Part shown: in pieces, positions 45,591 through 57,130 of the stretch
Position numbering within the stretch: the stretch's first letter is position 1
Layout of the letters: each line of letters begins with the position of its first letter
Assembly: GCA_010909165.1 (NCBI GenBank)
Contig: MU008151.1
Span: 930,001 to 994,000 of the forward strand
DNA: 64,000 nt
Direction: 5' to 3'
Source of the DNA: Anthoceros angustus
Taxonomy: Eukaryota > Streptophyta > Anthocerotopsida > Anthocerotales > Anthocerotaceae
Program-made: the position numbers and the translations under genes
The notes under the pieces: generated by a model
The model's input: only the letters and a program-made list of their open reading frames with translations
What the model was told of the DNA's origin: nothing
Database searches by the model: none

Positions 45591-45625
45591 GAAGTATGCT
45601 TAGTGTTGGCGAGACGCCAATGATG

Positions 45626-45645
45626 AGAAGGGAGTATGTGGGCTA
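45626..45645 (+). other. purine-rich tract before the 3' LTR
   Basis: GAGAAGGGAG immediately upstream of TATGTGGGCTA and the LTR start TGCAC is a plausible polypurine tract for plus-strand priming. It is slightly displaced from the LTR boundary, which may reflect indels. Confidence 0.45.
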
Positions 45646-47050
45646 TGCACTCGGGAGTTAGAAATAAGTAGGCTTTAGGATTGAAGGATAAATAAGGCGG
45701 AAAAGGAGGAATAAATTGGGGTAGCCCGGACGAGGCTCCGGAGTATACCCGACTGGAGGAACAACGGACCCCGACCACTATGGCAAGCCCGACTACGCCG
45801 AGTAACGGGATAAGTCCTAACCCACCCAGTCAAAATAGGATAAGTACGCCGAAAGTAACAACAATGGAGGACTTCGAGGAGAGCCACGGAGGAGTCCGTG
45901 AGGAGAAACCCGGTGGATGAGTCGACTTTGCCCGACCCTGAGGGGAGGCCGGACCAAGTCCGACTGTCCGGACCAAGTCCGGACTAATAAGTCCGGACCA
46001 AGTCCGGACATGTAATAAGTCCGGACCTCAAGTCCGGACCCCAATAACCGACCGAGGTCCGGACCCCGCAGACAGTCACAGCCGGCCGACCTGTGAATAA
46101 GCCGGACTCAAGTTCGTGAGTCGAGACAGACCTCGAGGACCGTTGCGGCAAGAAGGAGGAGCCCCACTTCACGCTAGGGGAGCCGATAGCTGGTGGCCCC
46201 ACGCGGGACCTGTGAGGCCAGGAGGATGACGCCGTGGTAACGGCGCTCACCGCCGCCAGAGCTCCAACCCGGCTGTGATTCCGGGAGAGGAGGGGTCCCG
46301 CCTCACGGATCATCCGATTGCACCACAACCGCTGACGGGGATTGGACCACCCATTCCGAGGGCCTGTGACCTTCCCACCGGCAAGGAGATAGGGGATAGG
46401 CCGGTAGGCGGCCGATTAGGTATACCGAAATGGGTTATCACGTAATAGGGGTGTAATAAAGACGCCACCTTGGGCGCAGATAAGAGGGCCGAGGTCGCCT
46501 AGTAAAGCATCTTTCTCTTGGTGTTGATGCCGCACCTTTGTGAGTCTTCTTGCTAACGTGAGTCCCGAGTCACCGAAAGGTGCACGATACCCGGGAGATT
46601 GATCAAGGTCCCGTGACGGACTTAACGCGTTGTGGTGTGTGCGTGGAAGGGTGACCGGTGATCCGTGTCCCGAGCCGCGTCCGACACCGAACGGACCGAA
46701 CGCGGAGCCGGAGGAACTCCGGAGGGTGTAGAGCCCGGACGAGAGGCCCGCGGAACGACGGAGGAGGTCCGGATCACAGAACGGCCTTTTCTAAGATCAA
46801 GAGTGTAGCGTGAGAGGAGAGAAAAGGATCGGATGCGTGAAGGATGTGAACGATACGGACGCGAACGGGTCTAAACGCTTACACCAGTTCAGTGCACGCC
46901 AGAGTAGTTAGAGTATGTGAGACCGAACGAGCGCTAAGGACGGTAAGAATCACCAAACGCGTAAACGGGCCTATCATTCCCTTGGGAACGGACTTCTTCC
47001 TACAACGACACGGATTGTGGCGCGCCACGGCCAAAGAAAGTCCCGCCACA
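45646..47050 (+). repeat. 3' LTR
   Basis: Pairs with 38,547-39,943. Shared landmarks are CGGGAGTTAG, ACCAAGTCCGG tandem units, GCATCTTTCTCTTGGTGTTG, ACTTAACGCGTTGTGGTGTG and CCTTGGGAACGGACTTCTTC, ending AAGTCCCGCCACA. The GGACCAAGTCC array is shorter than in the 5' LTR. Confidence 0.85.
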
Positions 47051-47818
47051 GAAGAATGGCCGCATCCTCCATGCCATCGGGCCAATGTGCAAGCAAGGGT
47101 TGCCGTGGTGGGATACCACCTTCCCAAGAATCGCCCCCCACGCCTTCCAGCCCGGGTCCCCTTCCCATTGGTGGGGATGAACCCCGCCTCCCAACCTCAC
47201 AGGGACAGTTGGTGCACTGCCCGCCATGGCACAATCGGGTGCACCTCCCATGTCGTGCGTGAGGGGACATTCGCCCCTCCAGCAAGACAGACAGCGAACG
47301 AAGTACGCCAGAGGAGGAGCTGGAGCACAAGAGGATGGAGGGCTGCTCCGAGGCTCTTCCAATCGATCGGGGCGAGGGAGGTGTTTTTTTTTGTGGAGCG
47401 CCCCACCATGGTGTGAGCGTACTATGTTCGGATGTTTTGGTTGCTGAACGGCATGCGCAGTGTCTAGGATCGAAGTGGATTTGTAGGACGCAGCGACATT
47501 GCTTTGATGAGGTTGAGGAGGGGGATAGTGTGAAGCATGTTCAGGACCGTAATGCTCGCATTGCACGGTTTCCTTCGCAATCGTGTTCGGTTTGAAAGGT
47601 GAAGTTACGATCATCTTCGGGTGTCTGCCGCCCCATACATCCAACCGCAAGCACAAAAGCATGTTAGTAGGCAAGCACACCAAACGTAGGATCGCTCCCA
47701 CATCCCGCTCCTTCCCGCATATATAGTGAAAGCGATGTGTAGGATTGCGTGGGCGAACGCGGCCATACTGCGAACAAAAGTTCTCGTGTATGTGTTGCCC
47801 GCCATGTTTGTAGACCAT
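47000..47818 (-). other. 272-codon minus frame at the right end of the insertion block; function unknown
   Basis: This is one of the longest frames outside the GC-rich arrays: MVYKHGGQHIHENFCSQYGR near 47,818, then LVCLPTNMLLCLRLDVWGG and GEVVSHH-like text toward 47,100. Its 3' end overlaps the 3' LTR by 50 bp, so the natural end is lost or it is chance. No domain is recognised. It lies between the retrotransposon and the insertion edge and may belong to the founding element. Confidence 0.3.
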
Positions 47819-48024
47819 GAAAACCCTAACACCGCTATCAAAAAGATTCAGATGACACCTAACATGTGATGAACGTGATAGAATGTTTTTCCCGCTGCAC
47901 CCCGGTGAAGTCGTGGAACATAATGTGTATTATACGTGAGTATCAAAAAGATTCCGTGGCATATCCTCGCAGAAAGAAAGAAAGTCACACATGACTCCGT
48001 GTGACGAGATCCAGATTCCATGGC

Positions 48025-48690
48025 CTTCGGAAAGGTGTGATTACCCGATTTGCAACATTTGCAGCCTATAATATAAACTCATCACCATTCTCGATACATG
48101 AACCATTGATGCCAAGGACGTCATATGCCCTCTTGAGGATTGATGGCAAGGACGCCCATATGCCTCCAGAATGTTCATATGCAACAACAATAACAACAAC
48201 TTTATGTATGTCCACCGGAAATCTATTGGAAAGAGAAAACAATCGATCCCGCTATTCACTGAGAAACACCATGGGTTATATCCGCAATATCATTGCACTT
48301 GGAACCCTTCCCGTATGGTTTGGGAGAGGGTGTTGTTCCCTTCAGCTGCCAGACTGATGAGCTTAGATTCATGAAAGATCATGTTATCGAAAATTATAAG
48401 TAAAGGGTTTCTAGGTGATCCAGCCTATGGACACCAACCCAACCCAACCCAACCCAAATTTATCATTCATCAGGACCGCACGGAGTCGCTTCCCCTGCTC
48501 CGCCCGGTCCCGACCGACCGACAAATTCCCATTCCCATTTACTTATTTTAGCATGTTTAAGTTTAAGTTTCCGCTTCATGTGGAAGTTACTACGCTGTCA
48601 AGGCTGGTGGTGTGGCTGAGGAGCAAGACCGCCGCCTCATTCCATTCTAGCGGTCAGGAAGCATAGTACAAAGATAGCATGACATGCGGC
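48025..48690 (+). promoter_or_regulatory. 5' flank of the truncated ROCO copy
   Basis: Resumes the host module after the insertion: CTTCGGAAAGGTGTGATTAC, CATTTGCAGCCTATAATATA, ACAACAATAACAACAACTTT, GGGTTATATCCGCAATATC, a short CCCAA run (48,433-48,457) and the block before the ATG. It parallels 49,297-50,001 but lacks many small blocks. Confidence 0.6.
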
Positions 48691-48960
48691 ATGGCCAAGA
48701 AGAGGAGGCGGAGGATTGGCGCGTAGCGTTCACCGCAGCACGCTAGTTCTGGGGCCGAATGCGTCCAACTACCCGAGCTGCATATTGAAGAAGAGTATGG
48801 CGGCTACTTCACCGATCGAATGTGGTGATGAGGAAGGCATCATGAGCAAGAAGGTGTTGACCATTACCAGCAGCCTCGAGTTCATACACATTGAGCAGTG
48901 GGCCACGGCTTGGATCGGAGGATGAAGTGTCGGTTACGTTCGCTGGCGTCCAACCCTTCC
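48691..48960 (+). pseudogene. ROCO N-terminal remnant (copy D)
   Basis: Aligns with 50,002-50,310: GCATGGCCAAGAAGAGGAGG for the start, GGCGGCTACTTCACCGATCG, GTGTTGACC, GAGTGGGCC-like and GATGAAGTGTCGGTTACG. Readable phrase: KSMAATSPIECGDEEGIMSK, frameshifted from the parental YGGYFTDRIRGDEG. It stops at CCAACCCTTCCC, where copy B continues into its LRRs, and jumps into leader module L. Confidence 0.75.
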
Positions 48961-48974
48961 CCTCGAAGCACCGA

Positions 48975-49310
48975 GTCTATGATGACACTAGACAACGCTG
49001 AAAATCGCCACCCATCTCCGATATCCATCTAAGCTGGAGATTTTGCTTCACATTCTTGAAGGTGAGGAAGGAAGGTGTGTTTCCATCCTTCCTATCCGGT
49101 GATTTGGTTGTGGAGAGCGTCTGAAAGCGTGGCTTTTGCAAAACAAACCGTGAGAGCAACAGTGACCAACTTGCTCAATAGATTGAACCCCACTGTAGAA
49201 ACCATTAACCCGGTCGACACCATCGTCCTCGACACTTCAGCCACGTGTGTGCCATTGTGCGGTGAAGGATTTTCTCACCGTCGACACATCCATGGCCTTG
49301 GAAAGGTGCG
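48975..49310 (+). repeat. leader module L (copy 3), uninterrupted
   Basis: ATGATGACACTAGACAACGC through GTGAGAGCAACAGTGACC, CGGTCGACACCATCGTCC and GAAGGATTTTCTCACCGTCG to CCATGGCCTTGGAAAGGTG. This is the only copy in which the module is joined directly to the ROCO 5' flank. It therefore serves as the empty site for the 17,280/48,017 insertion. Confidence 0.75.
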
Positions 49311-50001
49311 GGGATTACTCGATTCTGCAACATTTGCAGCCTATAATATAAACTCATCACCATTCTGCAGGTCCATGAACCATTGATGCCAAGGACGTCC
49401 ATATGCCCTCTCAGGAGAATGTTCATATGCAACAACAATAACAACAACTTTATGTATGTCCACTGAAATCTATTGGAAAGAGAAAAAGCGATTACTCAGA
49501 CTGCTATTCACTTGTGGAGAAACACCATGGGTTATATCCGCAATATCATTGCACTTGGAACCCTTCCCCACCGACTTTAGTGTGCGTGTTGTTCCCTTTC
49601 ACATTCACGCTGCCGATGAGCTTAGATTCATGAAAGATCATGTTATCGAAAATTAAGTAAAAGGGTTTCTAGGCTGGATCCAGTTTCCATGGACACCCAA
49701 CCCAACCCAGCCCAGCCCATCATTCATCACAGGGACCGTGCACGGGAGCCGTTCCGTTCCGTTCCGGTGTCCTGATCTCGACTGACCCGGACAAATTCCC
49801 ATTCCATTTACTTATTTTAGCATGTTTAAGTTTGGGCTGTTTCGCCGTTCATGTGGGAAGTTTCGCTGCGTGGGGCCTGGCTGCCAGGGCTGAAGGCCGC
49901 GGGGATGTGGTGTGGCCTGGAGGAGCACAGCACCTGCCTGGCCCTCATTCCATTCTAGCAGTCCGGGAAGCATAGCATAGCATAGCACAGCATAGCAGAG
50001 C
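49311..50001 (+). promoter_or_regulatory. 5' flank of ROCO copy B
   Basis: Matches 1,548-2,153 and 48,040-48,690. The CCCAA run is short here (49,697-49,718). GAAGCATAGCATAGCATAGC tandem units precede the start codon at 50,002. No clear TATA box. Confidence 0.55.
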
Positions 50002-53000
50002 ATGGCGGAAGAGCATGAGGCGGAGGATTGGCGCGCGCTGCCGGTTCAGCTGCAGCAGCTGCTGCTAGATCTGGGCCGGAATGCCGTGATCCGTCTACCC
50101 AACCTGGAGGAAGATGGAGACTATGGCGGCTACTTCACTGATCGAATCCGTGGTGATGAGGGAAGGCACTGGCGAGTGCGCACGCGGGTGTTGACAGCCA
50201 TTTCCAACTGCCGCAGTCTCCGGGACATAACCATTGAGTCCGAGTGGGCCATCGGCTTGGATCGGGAGGATGAAGTGTCGGTTCTGTTGGGGGGCCTGGC
50301 GTCCAACCCTTCCCTGAAATATCTGCGTCTGTCTGTGAAGGTTTTGGAAGGCAGGCGGCTTGCGAGGCTCTGGGCCAGCTTGTTGCATCCAGTCGCAGCT
50401 TACTTCAGCACCCAAAGTTGGGCTTGATGCCGCGGACTGGGTGCCCTGGCCAAAGGCTTCAACAAGGATTCTGTCCTGGAGTTGGTCTTACGAGGAACAA
50501 GGTGGGAGGTGCTGAAGGGCACAGCACCTGGCCCGCATTCTGGCCACGGCTCCCCGTCTCAAGAAACTGTCACTGAAAAGCATCGGCATGGATGTGGCGG
50601 GAGCCCAGTGTATTGCAAATGCTCTTCCGCTCTGTGCCACGCTCCGGTATCTGGCGTTGGCATTGCAGGGGTCCCATTCCGGCGGCCTGGGCCCATGGGC
50701 ACTGTGCTCAAACTTGCTTTCACCCGCGCGGATGAGGATGAGAATGCCTCCATCTCTGGCGTCACACAGCTGTTGGATATCTCGAAGGATGGGGAGGCAG
50801 GCCTGGCAGACGCCCTGGCCGGAATGCTGCGCACCAACGATCGTATCGAGCTTGTCACCACTCCATATGCTCTCATCCACGGCCTGGACGGGTTACGCCA
50901 CAACTCCACCATATCTGAACTTCGTCTCCGGGACTCAGTACGCCATCAGCTGCGACGGATGTGTGGATGCGCCTTGTCCAGTTGCTCCCGGAATGCAAAG
51001 CACTGCGTGTCCTGGACTTGGGATCGCTCAAGGGCCACGCCTCGTTCAAGAAAGAGTTGCTGAGATCCTTGGAGGGCAACGCATCTCTGAAAAGCTCGAC
51101 ATTTCTGGCTGGACGCCCTGGATCATGACATGTTTAGAGACTTGATGAACTGTATTCAAGTCAACAAGACGTTACGGAGATCAACATCCGGGGACAACAT
51201 GGGAAGCGGAAGGAAAGGACGCAATCATCAATGCAGCCTTGGCAGGCAATGCCACTCAAGAGGCTTACTGGCCTTTGCTCAGGCAAGGGCCTGTGATGCC
51301 CAAGGCTGGGCGCCTCTTCCTGTGCGGTGCCCCTTTGGCAGGGAAGACCACTCTCCGCACCACCATGATTCGCGCATGGAGACGACAGCCGCATCACCCG
51401 AGTTCCAGCTCAGCCAAGTTCTAGCTCGACTGAAGGGAAAAATATTTCGTGCTTGGCGACGGATGGCTTCCGTCACCGGTACCAGAACGGAAGGCATAGA
51501 AATCGAGGTGTTGCGCAACGACCATGATATGCAAGTTACCATGTGGGATCTGGCTGGACAAGCTCACTACCGAGCTCTGCAAGACTACCTTTTCCGACCT
51601 TCAACCAAGCATGTATCTTCCTGTTTGCGTTCAGCCCATTTGATGATCGGAAACCTCCCCAATGCATCCGTCTAATGTCCTGCAGGACAGGTTCAGAAGG
51701 AGCTTGGCGTACTGGCTTAGGTTCATCAACTCCAATTGTCGCAACGTGGGCTCTACTTTGCCTCAAATATTTGTGGTGGCAACTCATGTGGATAAGATGA
51801 AGCGTTCTGATGCTGAAGCATTACCCAATCTCCTTCAACCCGTTCTGACAGAGTTGGCCACCGAGTTTGAACAGGTTGTTCACGTGGAAACAAAACACTC
51901 TTCTCCATGGACGCTCGATCTGCCAAGAGTGTGAAGCCCTTGCTGGACGCACTCATGGAATCGTTTCGAGCTCTATTTGCAACTAAACTGTTTTGGGTAC
52001 CTGAGGTATGCAACCGATTGAGTGCTGATTTGACTGCCTGGGTATCCCAACATCCAGCTCAACCGATGGTGAGGAAACAGCAACTTCAAACTTTGTTCCA
52101 AAACGAGCTAAGAGTCTCCACGAAGGTGGGGTTCAAGATGAGGGGAACGATTGGGAGCCATTCTTGCCTATTTGCATGATGTGGGTAGTATCATCTGTTT
52201 TCAAGATACAGATGTTGTGGTGATAAATCCACACTGGATGAGTCACAATTTTTAGGGCGACTCATTCACCTTCTAACCAGCATGTCTCCGTCTACTAGAG
52301 GTTTGTCGCATTCCTCAGATGGATTTGTTGCTCAAAGTCTGCTTCATTCCACCTTGGATGAGATTCTCAGAGGCACACAAGCGGAGGGATTGAAAGGCAA
52401 CATCTGGTATCGTTGATGACCACTCTCAACTTATGCTATGAAGAGGATGGGACTCGACGTGTCGGATTCTTTGTTCCCTTCACCATGGCCGCCGGTAATG
52501 GTGACGCTTCCTGGGAGACGACAGTTGAACTGGGAAACTGCTGATACAGCAAGCAATTACATCTACCTCGGAAGGAGGTTACAGTGCCTTGACAAGACGA
52601 AGACGTTTCTTGGTCCAGGCTTTTTCCTAGATTCCAAGTACGATAACTACCAACATGTCTTTGTTTGATGGTGTGTGTCTTCAACCTGTTTACTGACATT
52701 GTGGAGGTTTGCGTATTGCAGGTCTGCCTTCGAAAGGATTTGTTCGGATTCCATGGCATGCAACCTGAGCAATATCGTATTGAACGCAACCTCATCAAGT
52801 TTTGGTGTGATGGTATGGATGTGTTTTGGAAAGCAGTGGGGATATCGGAGAGGACACCGGAGACATCGGTGACCATATCGATATTCTGGTGAGGTCATCC
52901 AAGAGCAAAGATGAAACTATCGAGTTTCTCAAGGAACATGTGATTGCAAAGTTGAAATCTTTTGTGCTTCCCTGAAGGCAGTCCGGGAGTCGAGCTTGTG

Positions 53001-54297
53001 GAAGGAATTATCAGGACCGAGTGTGTCGAAAACCTCACACTCTGTATCTACCGGCATAATCAGTCAGTGCTAACGCAGGATTTGCTGAAGCGTGTTTTGC
53101 AGACCAACAAGACTGTACAGGGAGATTTTCTCCTCAATGGATCTGGCCGACTTCAAATGGTGGTGGCCAGAATGTCCTGAAGCCTTTTTGAGAATGCCTT
53201 TGAGCGAGCTGAGCTCTTAAGTGCTGGTGAACTCTTGGATGTCTTGATGTCGACGAACAGGTCTCCTTCAAACCATATCCAACATAGATGCAGCTGTAGA
53301 GGAAGTCCTGCCTACAGAGAAAGGGTGCTCGCACAACAAGACGCACCAGTTCAAACGTCTCGGTCTGCCAGCGTCCGACGTACTATATCCCTCCCTGGAA
53401 CAACTCACTCGGAGATGGGGAGCAACTGTTGCAAACCATCAATCAAGGGATAAGAGATTTGAGCACAACGTGAAAATGGTGGAGACAGAGGTGAAAGCAG
53501 TGGGAGTCAAAGTGGATAGAATTGGCGAGACTTTGCAACTTATCCAACATGAGATGAGCGCTATCAGGGCTGAGCAGGAAGCTACTCAACAATTTTTGCT
53601 TTCTAAGATGGATGAGATTATGAATTTCTCTGCAGAATTAGAAAGCAGTCAGATACCCAGACGTCCCTACATCACCACTGCAGACGTGGGTGTAGTACAG
53701 AGATTGATTGCAGGGGTGCGTGTGGGCAAAGCGGCTAAGCTGCACTTCATGTGCGAAAACATCTTTGGGAATCACATCGTGGAGGGCCAAACTGGATTCG
53801 ACTTGACATTGGAGGATGCGAAGTGGAAGTGGATCAGGCCCTAGCAATCAGAGGTATCAAGGTTTTGGTTTTCCTAGTGAAAGCTGGCCTACATGTGGCT
53901 GCCGGCATTGGGAATGCGGTTCCCGACCCTTCACCAGCTTGGATGGAACGCTGTATCTCACTGCGGCCTCTCTGGACGCAGACCTGTCCAAGGTAGATCT
54001 CAACCTGACAGGTCCATCGGCGGACCAGGACATTTCCGTGAAGGAGGCATGGATTACCCTGAGGATCTGGTCAAGCCGTTGGTAAAGGATCACATCGGCG
54101 AGATATTCCAACTGCATAGGTGCAATTTCGGAAAAGGCCTGAGGGAGGACGAGGAGTGGCATGGGTGCCCAACGTGTATGCAGAGGGAATTGACAGACGT
54201 GTTTATGAGAAACTCTGATGGGAGCTACTCAAACGTCGTGTGTTGCAGCATCACCCGGATTTGGTACATGACTGGAGGAGCGATCTGCACCACGTGA
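50002..54297 (+). pseudogene. ROCO-like LRR-GTPase, copy B, frameshifted
   Basis: Opens with the same MAEEHEAEDWRALPV and reads 134 codons, including LRR text lost from copy A (NCRSLRDITIESEWAIGLDR and NPSLKYLRLSVKVLEGRRLA). Downstream: P-loop GAPLAGKT at 51,326-51,349, DLAG at 51,547-51,558, THVDK at 51,782-51,796, COR-like sequence at 52,010-52,660, coiled coil at 53,470-53,620, the PRRPYITTADVGVVQRLIAG block at 53,656-53,715 and a cysteine-containing tail (HRCNFGKGLREDEEWHGCPTC at 54,113-54,175, a possible zinc site). Normal ROCO proteins carry all these parts in one polypeptide. Here the LRR (50,430-51,240), COR and tail change frame repeatedly, at places often different from copy A. Confidence 0.8.
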
Positions 54298-54299
54298 TT

Positions 54300-55840
54300 G
54301 GGTAGTGGTATAAGGATGTGTAGCCCAATCCTGCTTTGTTTCACGTCAGTCTTTGCTGATGGCCACCTCTGAATTCATCTTTTGAGTGGTTCAAGATTGT
54401 GACTCTTGAACACGTTCCAGAATTCATGAACAACAGCAGGCCCCTGGTTGGTGAAGGGAGGATGCTCCGGTCTGAGCATGCATGAATGGCCAGGAATGAC
54501 ATCCTGCCCTGCTCCATGAGTAATGGCTAATTCAAACTTCATCTGTGCTTCAGTATCTTCTAACAACTGGCGAGCTGGGGACAAGCAAGAAGCCTGGCTG
54601 CAAGAGCTTGACTGATCAGAGCAGTCCCACTCAGTTCCCACGAAATGGACCTGTAGGCACCGGACCATGGGTTGTGAAGGCACTGGGCTGCATATTTGTT
54701 GTCGTTTCATGAATATTCTTTACATCCGAGGGAATCACTCTTCTGAAGAGGCTGCCTACCAATTTCTGGTGTGCATCTCAGCTGGGTTTTCCTGTGGTGG
54801 GAACTCCGTTATCTATGGCTACAGCACCAATGCACTGTAGACGCATCGACTTGCTATGGGATTGGTGTGTGCAATAGAATGTGTGTTGTTTGGTGACTTC
54901 TTCTCAAAGTTCGGCATTTTGGAAACAGCAGAACCACATTCGTATCGAGCCTTTCCATGTATTTCCAAATGGGCATCTGGGGCGCTCTGTATTTGGGGAT
55001 TTTGGGTCGCCCAACTCATGTACTAATGCGAACGGGATTGTCATTCCTTGTTCTGTCATTCCTACGTCTCTTGAAGGGATTCGATTACTGCAAGAAGACG
55101 TCACTTCACATCTTATTCACCTGGTTGCCATCCTGGTCCTAATGCAGGGATGATATGGTAGGCAAAGCGCCCTGGATTTTTGGCTAGCCTCGGACTGTGT
55201 CCTCGATGTGACCATTTTCCTACTGATAACGTGCCTGTTACTCGTCCAAAGGCAGGTGCCAGATGAGGGCTCCTCTGTGGTGGGTTTCAAGTCAGGTCAT
55301 TTTCGGCACTGTGCTATGCCCTGCAGCAGGAGCTAGGATGGCGGCAGGCGCACGCCGGATTTGTGTTGAAGGAAGGACGATTTCTCTGCCTAAGTCTGTT
55401 TCCTTCAGGAGTCCTGCAGGCGGAGGCCCCAGGAAACTGTCGTGACCTGGCGGGACCCTGTCTACTCCAGTTTACAGGGTCCAGCCCTGAAACTGATCCC
55501 TGATGGATCCTCTCCTGGCTGGGTAGGATAGATTTTTGGTTTGTAAATGTTCTAGAGATGTAGTGAGCTTCCTCTTGACTGCAGAATTAGGACCAGCAGC
55601 TAAAATACGTTCGAGCTGCTGCACGGTACTGTACGAAGAACCTGTTATCATGAAAGCAAGATTATGAAGAAAGTGATACTGAAATATTAACGACAAACAT
55701 CTTTGGCTTGTTTGCCAGAACTGGCCGTGGCTTGTGGAGGTGCCGACGACTTGTCACAAGGGGAAGCCAATGGCCCAAACGTTGAGGAGGCCAAGTCGTC
55801 AGCAAGAGGGCGGGAGGTTCGACCCTGCATTCTATCAGCG
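54300..55840. other. 3' flank of copy B and spacer; no gene recognised
   Basis: To about 54,610 it parallels the 3' flank of copy A. Between 54,610 and 55,230 nothing recognisable appears; one plus frame (54,881-55,153) includes ANGIVIPCSVIPTSLEGIRL without known family. From 55,330 to 55,540 it matches 7,890-8,110. A half hairpin of the MITE-like repeat is at 55,690-55,720. Confidence 0.4.
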
Positions 55841-55849
55841 ATTGTCCAG

Positions 55850-55965
55850 GTTCTCGAACAGAAGGATGTCAGGAAGGCATGGTTGTACCCAATTCCGTGA
55901 CATTTGTGTGCTCTTGCATGCATGTGAAAATGTGGCAGCCTTGTGTGTAGGAAGACAGCAACACG
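55850..55965 (+). pseudogene. PPR-protein fragment (copy B side)
   Basis: Counterpart of 8,480-8,600: VLEQKDVRKAWLYPIP in one frame, then CEN VAALCVGRQQHAQ in another (NVAALCVGRQQHAQ at 55,934-55,970). The VTFVCLLQ part is shifted by a lost base (CATTTGTGTGCTCTTGCATG). It is non-coding. Confidence 0.65.
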
Positions 55966-56289
55966 CACAAAACCGTTCATCCTCTTCAAGACGGGGTAGA
56001 CGGCCCAAATCATTCCGGGCCAGGCAGTCCAGCAGCCGCCGCCGCCGAGCCGGCAGCGCGCGCCAGTCCTTGGCCTCGTCCGCCATGGTACACTGTGCTT
56101 CTCAGCGATGTAAAAGGTGGTCTCTGTGGCGAACGCGTGGGAAACGTCCGCGCCCCGAACGGGATAAGACAGGCTTCGCACCGGACTTCCTCCATCCATT
56201 CTCTGTTCTGTTCCTGGAATCCCGGCAGGCAAAGGGATGGACCAAGTCAGGAAAAGGAGAATCGTCTCCTCGACTCAAGGCAGCAAATT

Positions 56290-56635
56290 AGGTGCTAGGT
56301 GATGCCGTGTCCTGAACCTAATGACTTAAGTACATACTTTACCCTAAGAAGCTTGGTTTCCACTTCGGAGAAGCTGGGGACTCAAGGAGCATCTTTCGCT
56401 TCGCATCTACGCAGTGGTAGACGTCATCATCCTCACCCCGCCTGTTGCAGCCAGGTGAGGAGCAAGCCGATGCGGTGCAGTTGCTCACAAGACGTGCACA
56501 CCAAGGTAGCATATGCTAATCCGAATCGGAACCTTGACAACCTGGCTGCAACCACCTGCAACACCCTAATCCACACTGGCATATGCCTCACCATCTCATG
56601 CAGAATCCACCATTCCCTGCAGCTTGCACGTGATC
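56290..56635 (+). repeat. duplicate of 8,900-9,225
   Basis: Near-identical: GTGCTAGGTGATGCCGTGTC, CTAAGAAGCTTGGTTTCCAC, TTGCAGCCAGGTGAGGAGCA, ACCACCTGCAACACCCTAAT. The TGCAG/GTGAG context could be splice-related. No protein recognised. The match ends at CAGCTTGCA, where the chimeric junction begins. Confidence 0.8.
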
Positions 56636-56700
56636 GTGTTGATATTTTGGTGAGGTCTCGCAAGGGTCATCGAGTAAGACCAAACAATCGCGCTTCACCC
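56627..56700 (+). other. chimeric junction joining three distant parts of the left-hand copy
   Basis: CTGCAGCTTGCA (as at 9,215) is followed by GATCGTGTTGATATTTTG to GAGTAAGACCAAACAATCG (as at 13,087-13,152) and then TCACCCTCGGCACTCGCGC (as at 15,242). Relative to the left copy, two deletions (about 3.9 and 2.1 kb) are placed within 65 bp of each other. Confidence 0.75.
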
Positions 56701-57130
56701 TCGGCACTCGCGCTTTGTGCCCTTCCTGCGTCCGAGCTAGGAGACTGGCCGCCGGGCATTTTGGGGATGCTGGGTATGAGCTGCTGCGCTGTTTTGCAAC
56801 ACACCTAGGTGTGCTCGTCTTTCCTGCTCGTACAACTTGCAATTGCTAGCAAGCTTCAAGGGGTGTAGGACGTAGTGGCGTGCTTTTGAGACGTGTGCTT
56901 GAACATGCTGAAGAAGGGCAGCTGTCGTAGCTCAAGTTTGCAGGCTGCAGCCCTGAATCTGATCCTGCCTGGATAGGATAGATTTGTGGTTGGTGAATGT
57001 TCCAGAGATGTAGAGAGCTTCCTCTTGACTGCAGCATTAGGGTTATCAGCCGTACTTGTCAAGAGATGCAGGGTTCGAGCTGCCGAACATCGAGAAAGCG
57101 ATCTCGAAAGAAATGATGCAAACACCTTTC

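Larger units (their letters stand above)
38547..47050 (+). mobile_element. Ty3/gypsy LTR retrotransposon, nearly full length, coding region decayed
   Basis: The order LTR, primer site, gag, protease, RT, RNase H, integrase, LTR defines a Ty3-type element. LTRs start TGCAC and end GCCACA, obeying the TG...CA rule. The primer-binding site fits tRNA-Asp, as in Athila/Tat-type plant elements; that lineage assignment is inference. All domains are recognisable, but frames change every 100-300 bp, so no polyprotein can be read. No identical target duplication is visible: AAGTG lies before the 5' LTR and GAAGA after the 3' LTR. Confidence 0.88.
17281..48024. mobile_element. 30.7-kb nested insertion block flanked by TCCATGGC
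   Basis: The host module breaks after TCCATGGC (17,273-17,280) and resumes after a second TCCATGGC (48,017-48,024) with CTTCGGAAAGGTG. The uninterrupted paralogue has a single TCCATGGC at 49,289-49,296 followed by CTTGGAAAGGTG. An 8-bp target duplication is the simplest reading. Inside lie an integrase-type transposase remnant, satellite-like arrays, inverted AT-rich arrays and Ty3 retroelements, so later insertions probably enlarged an original element. Terminal inverted repeats are weak: TAGGGTTTTCCAT at 17,309 and an inverted TAGGGTTTTCAT near 47,820. The founding element is not identified, and an assembly join cannot be excluded. Confidence 0.6.
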
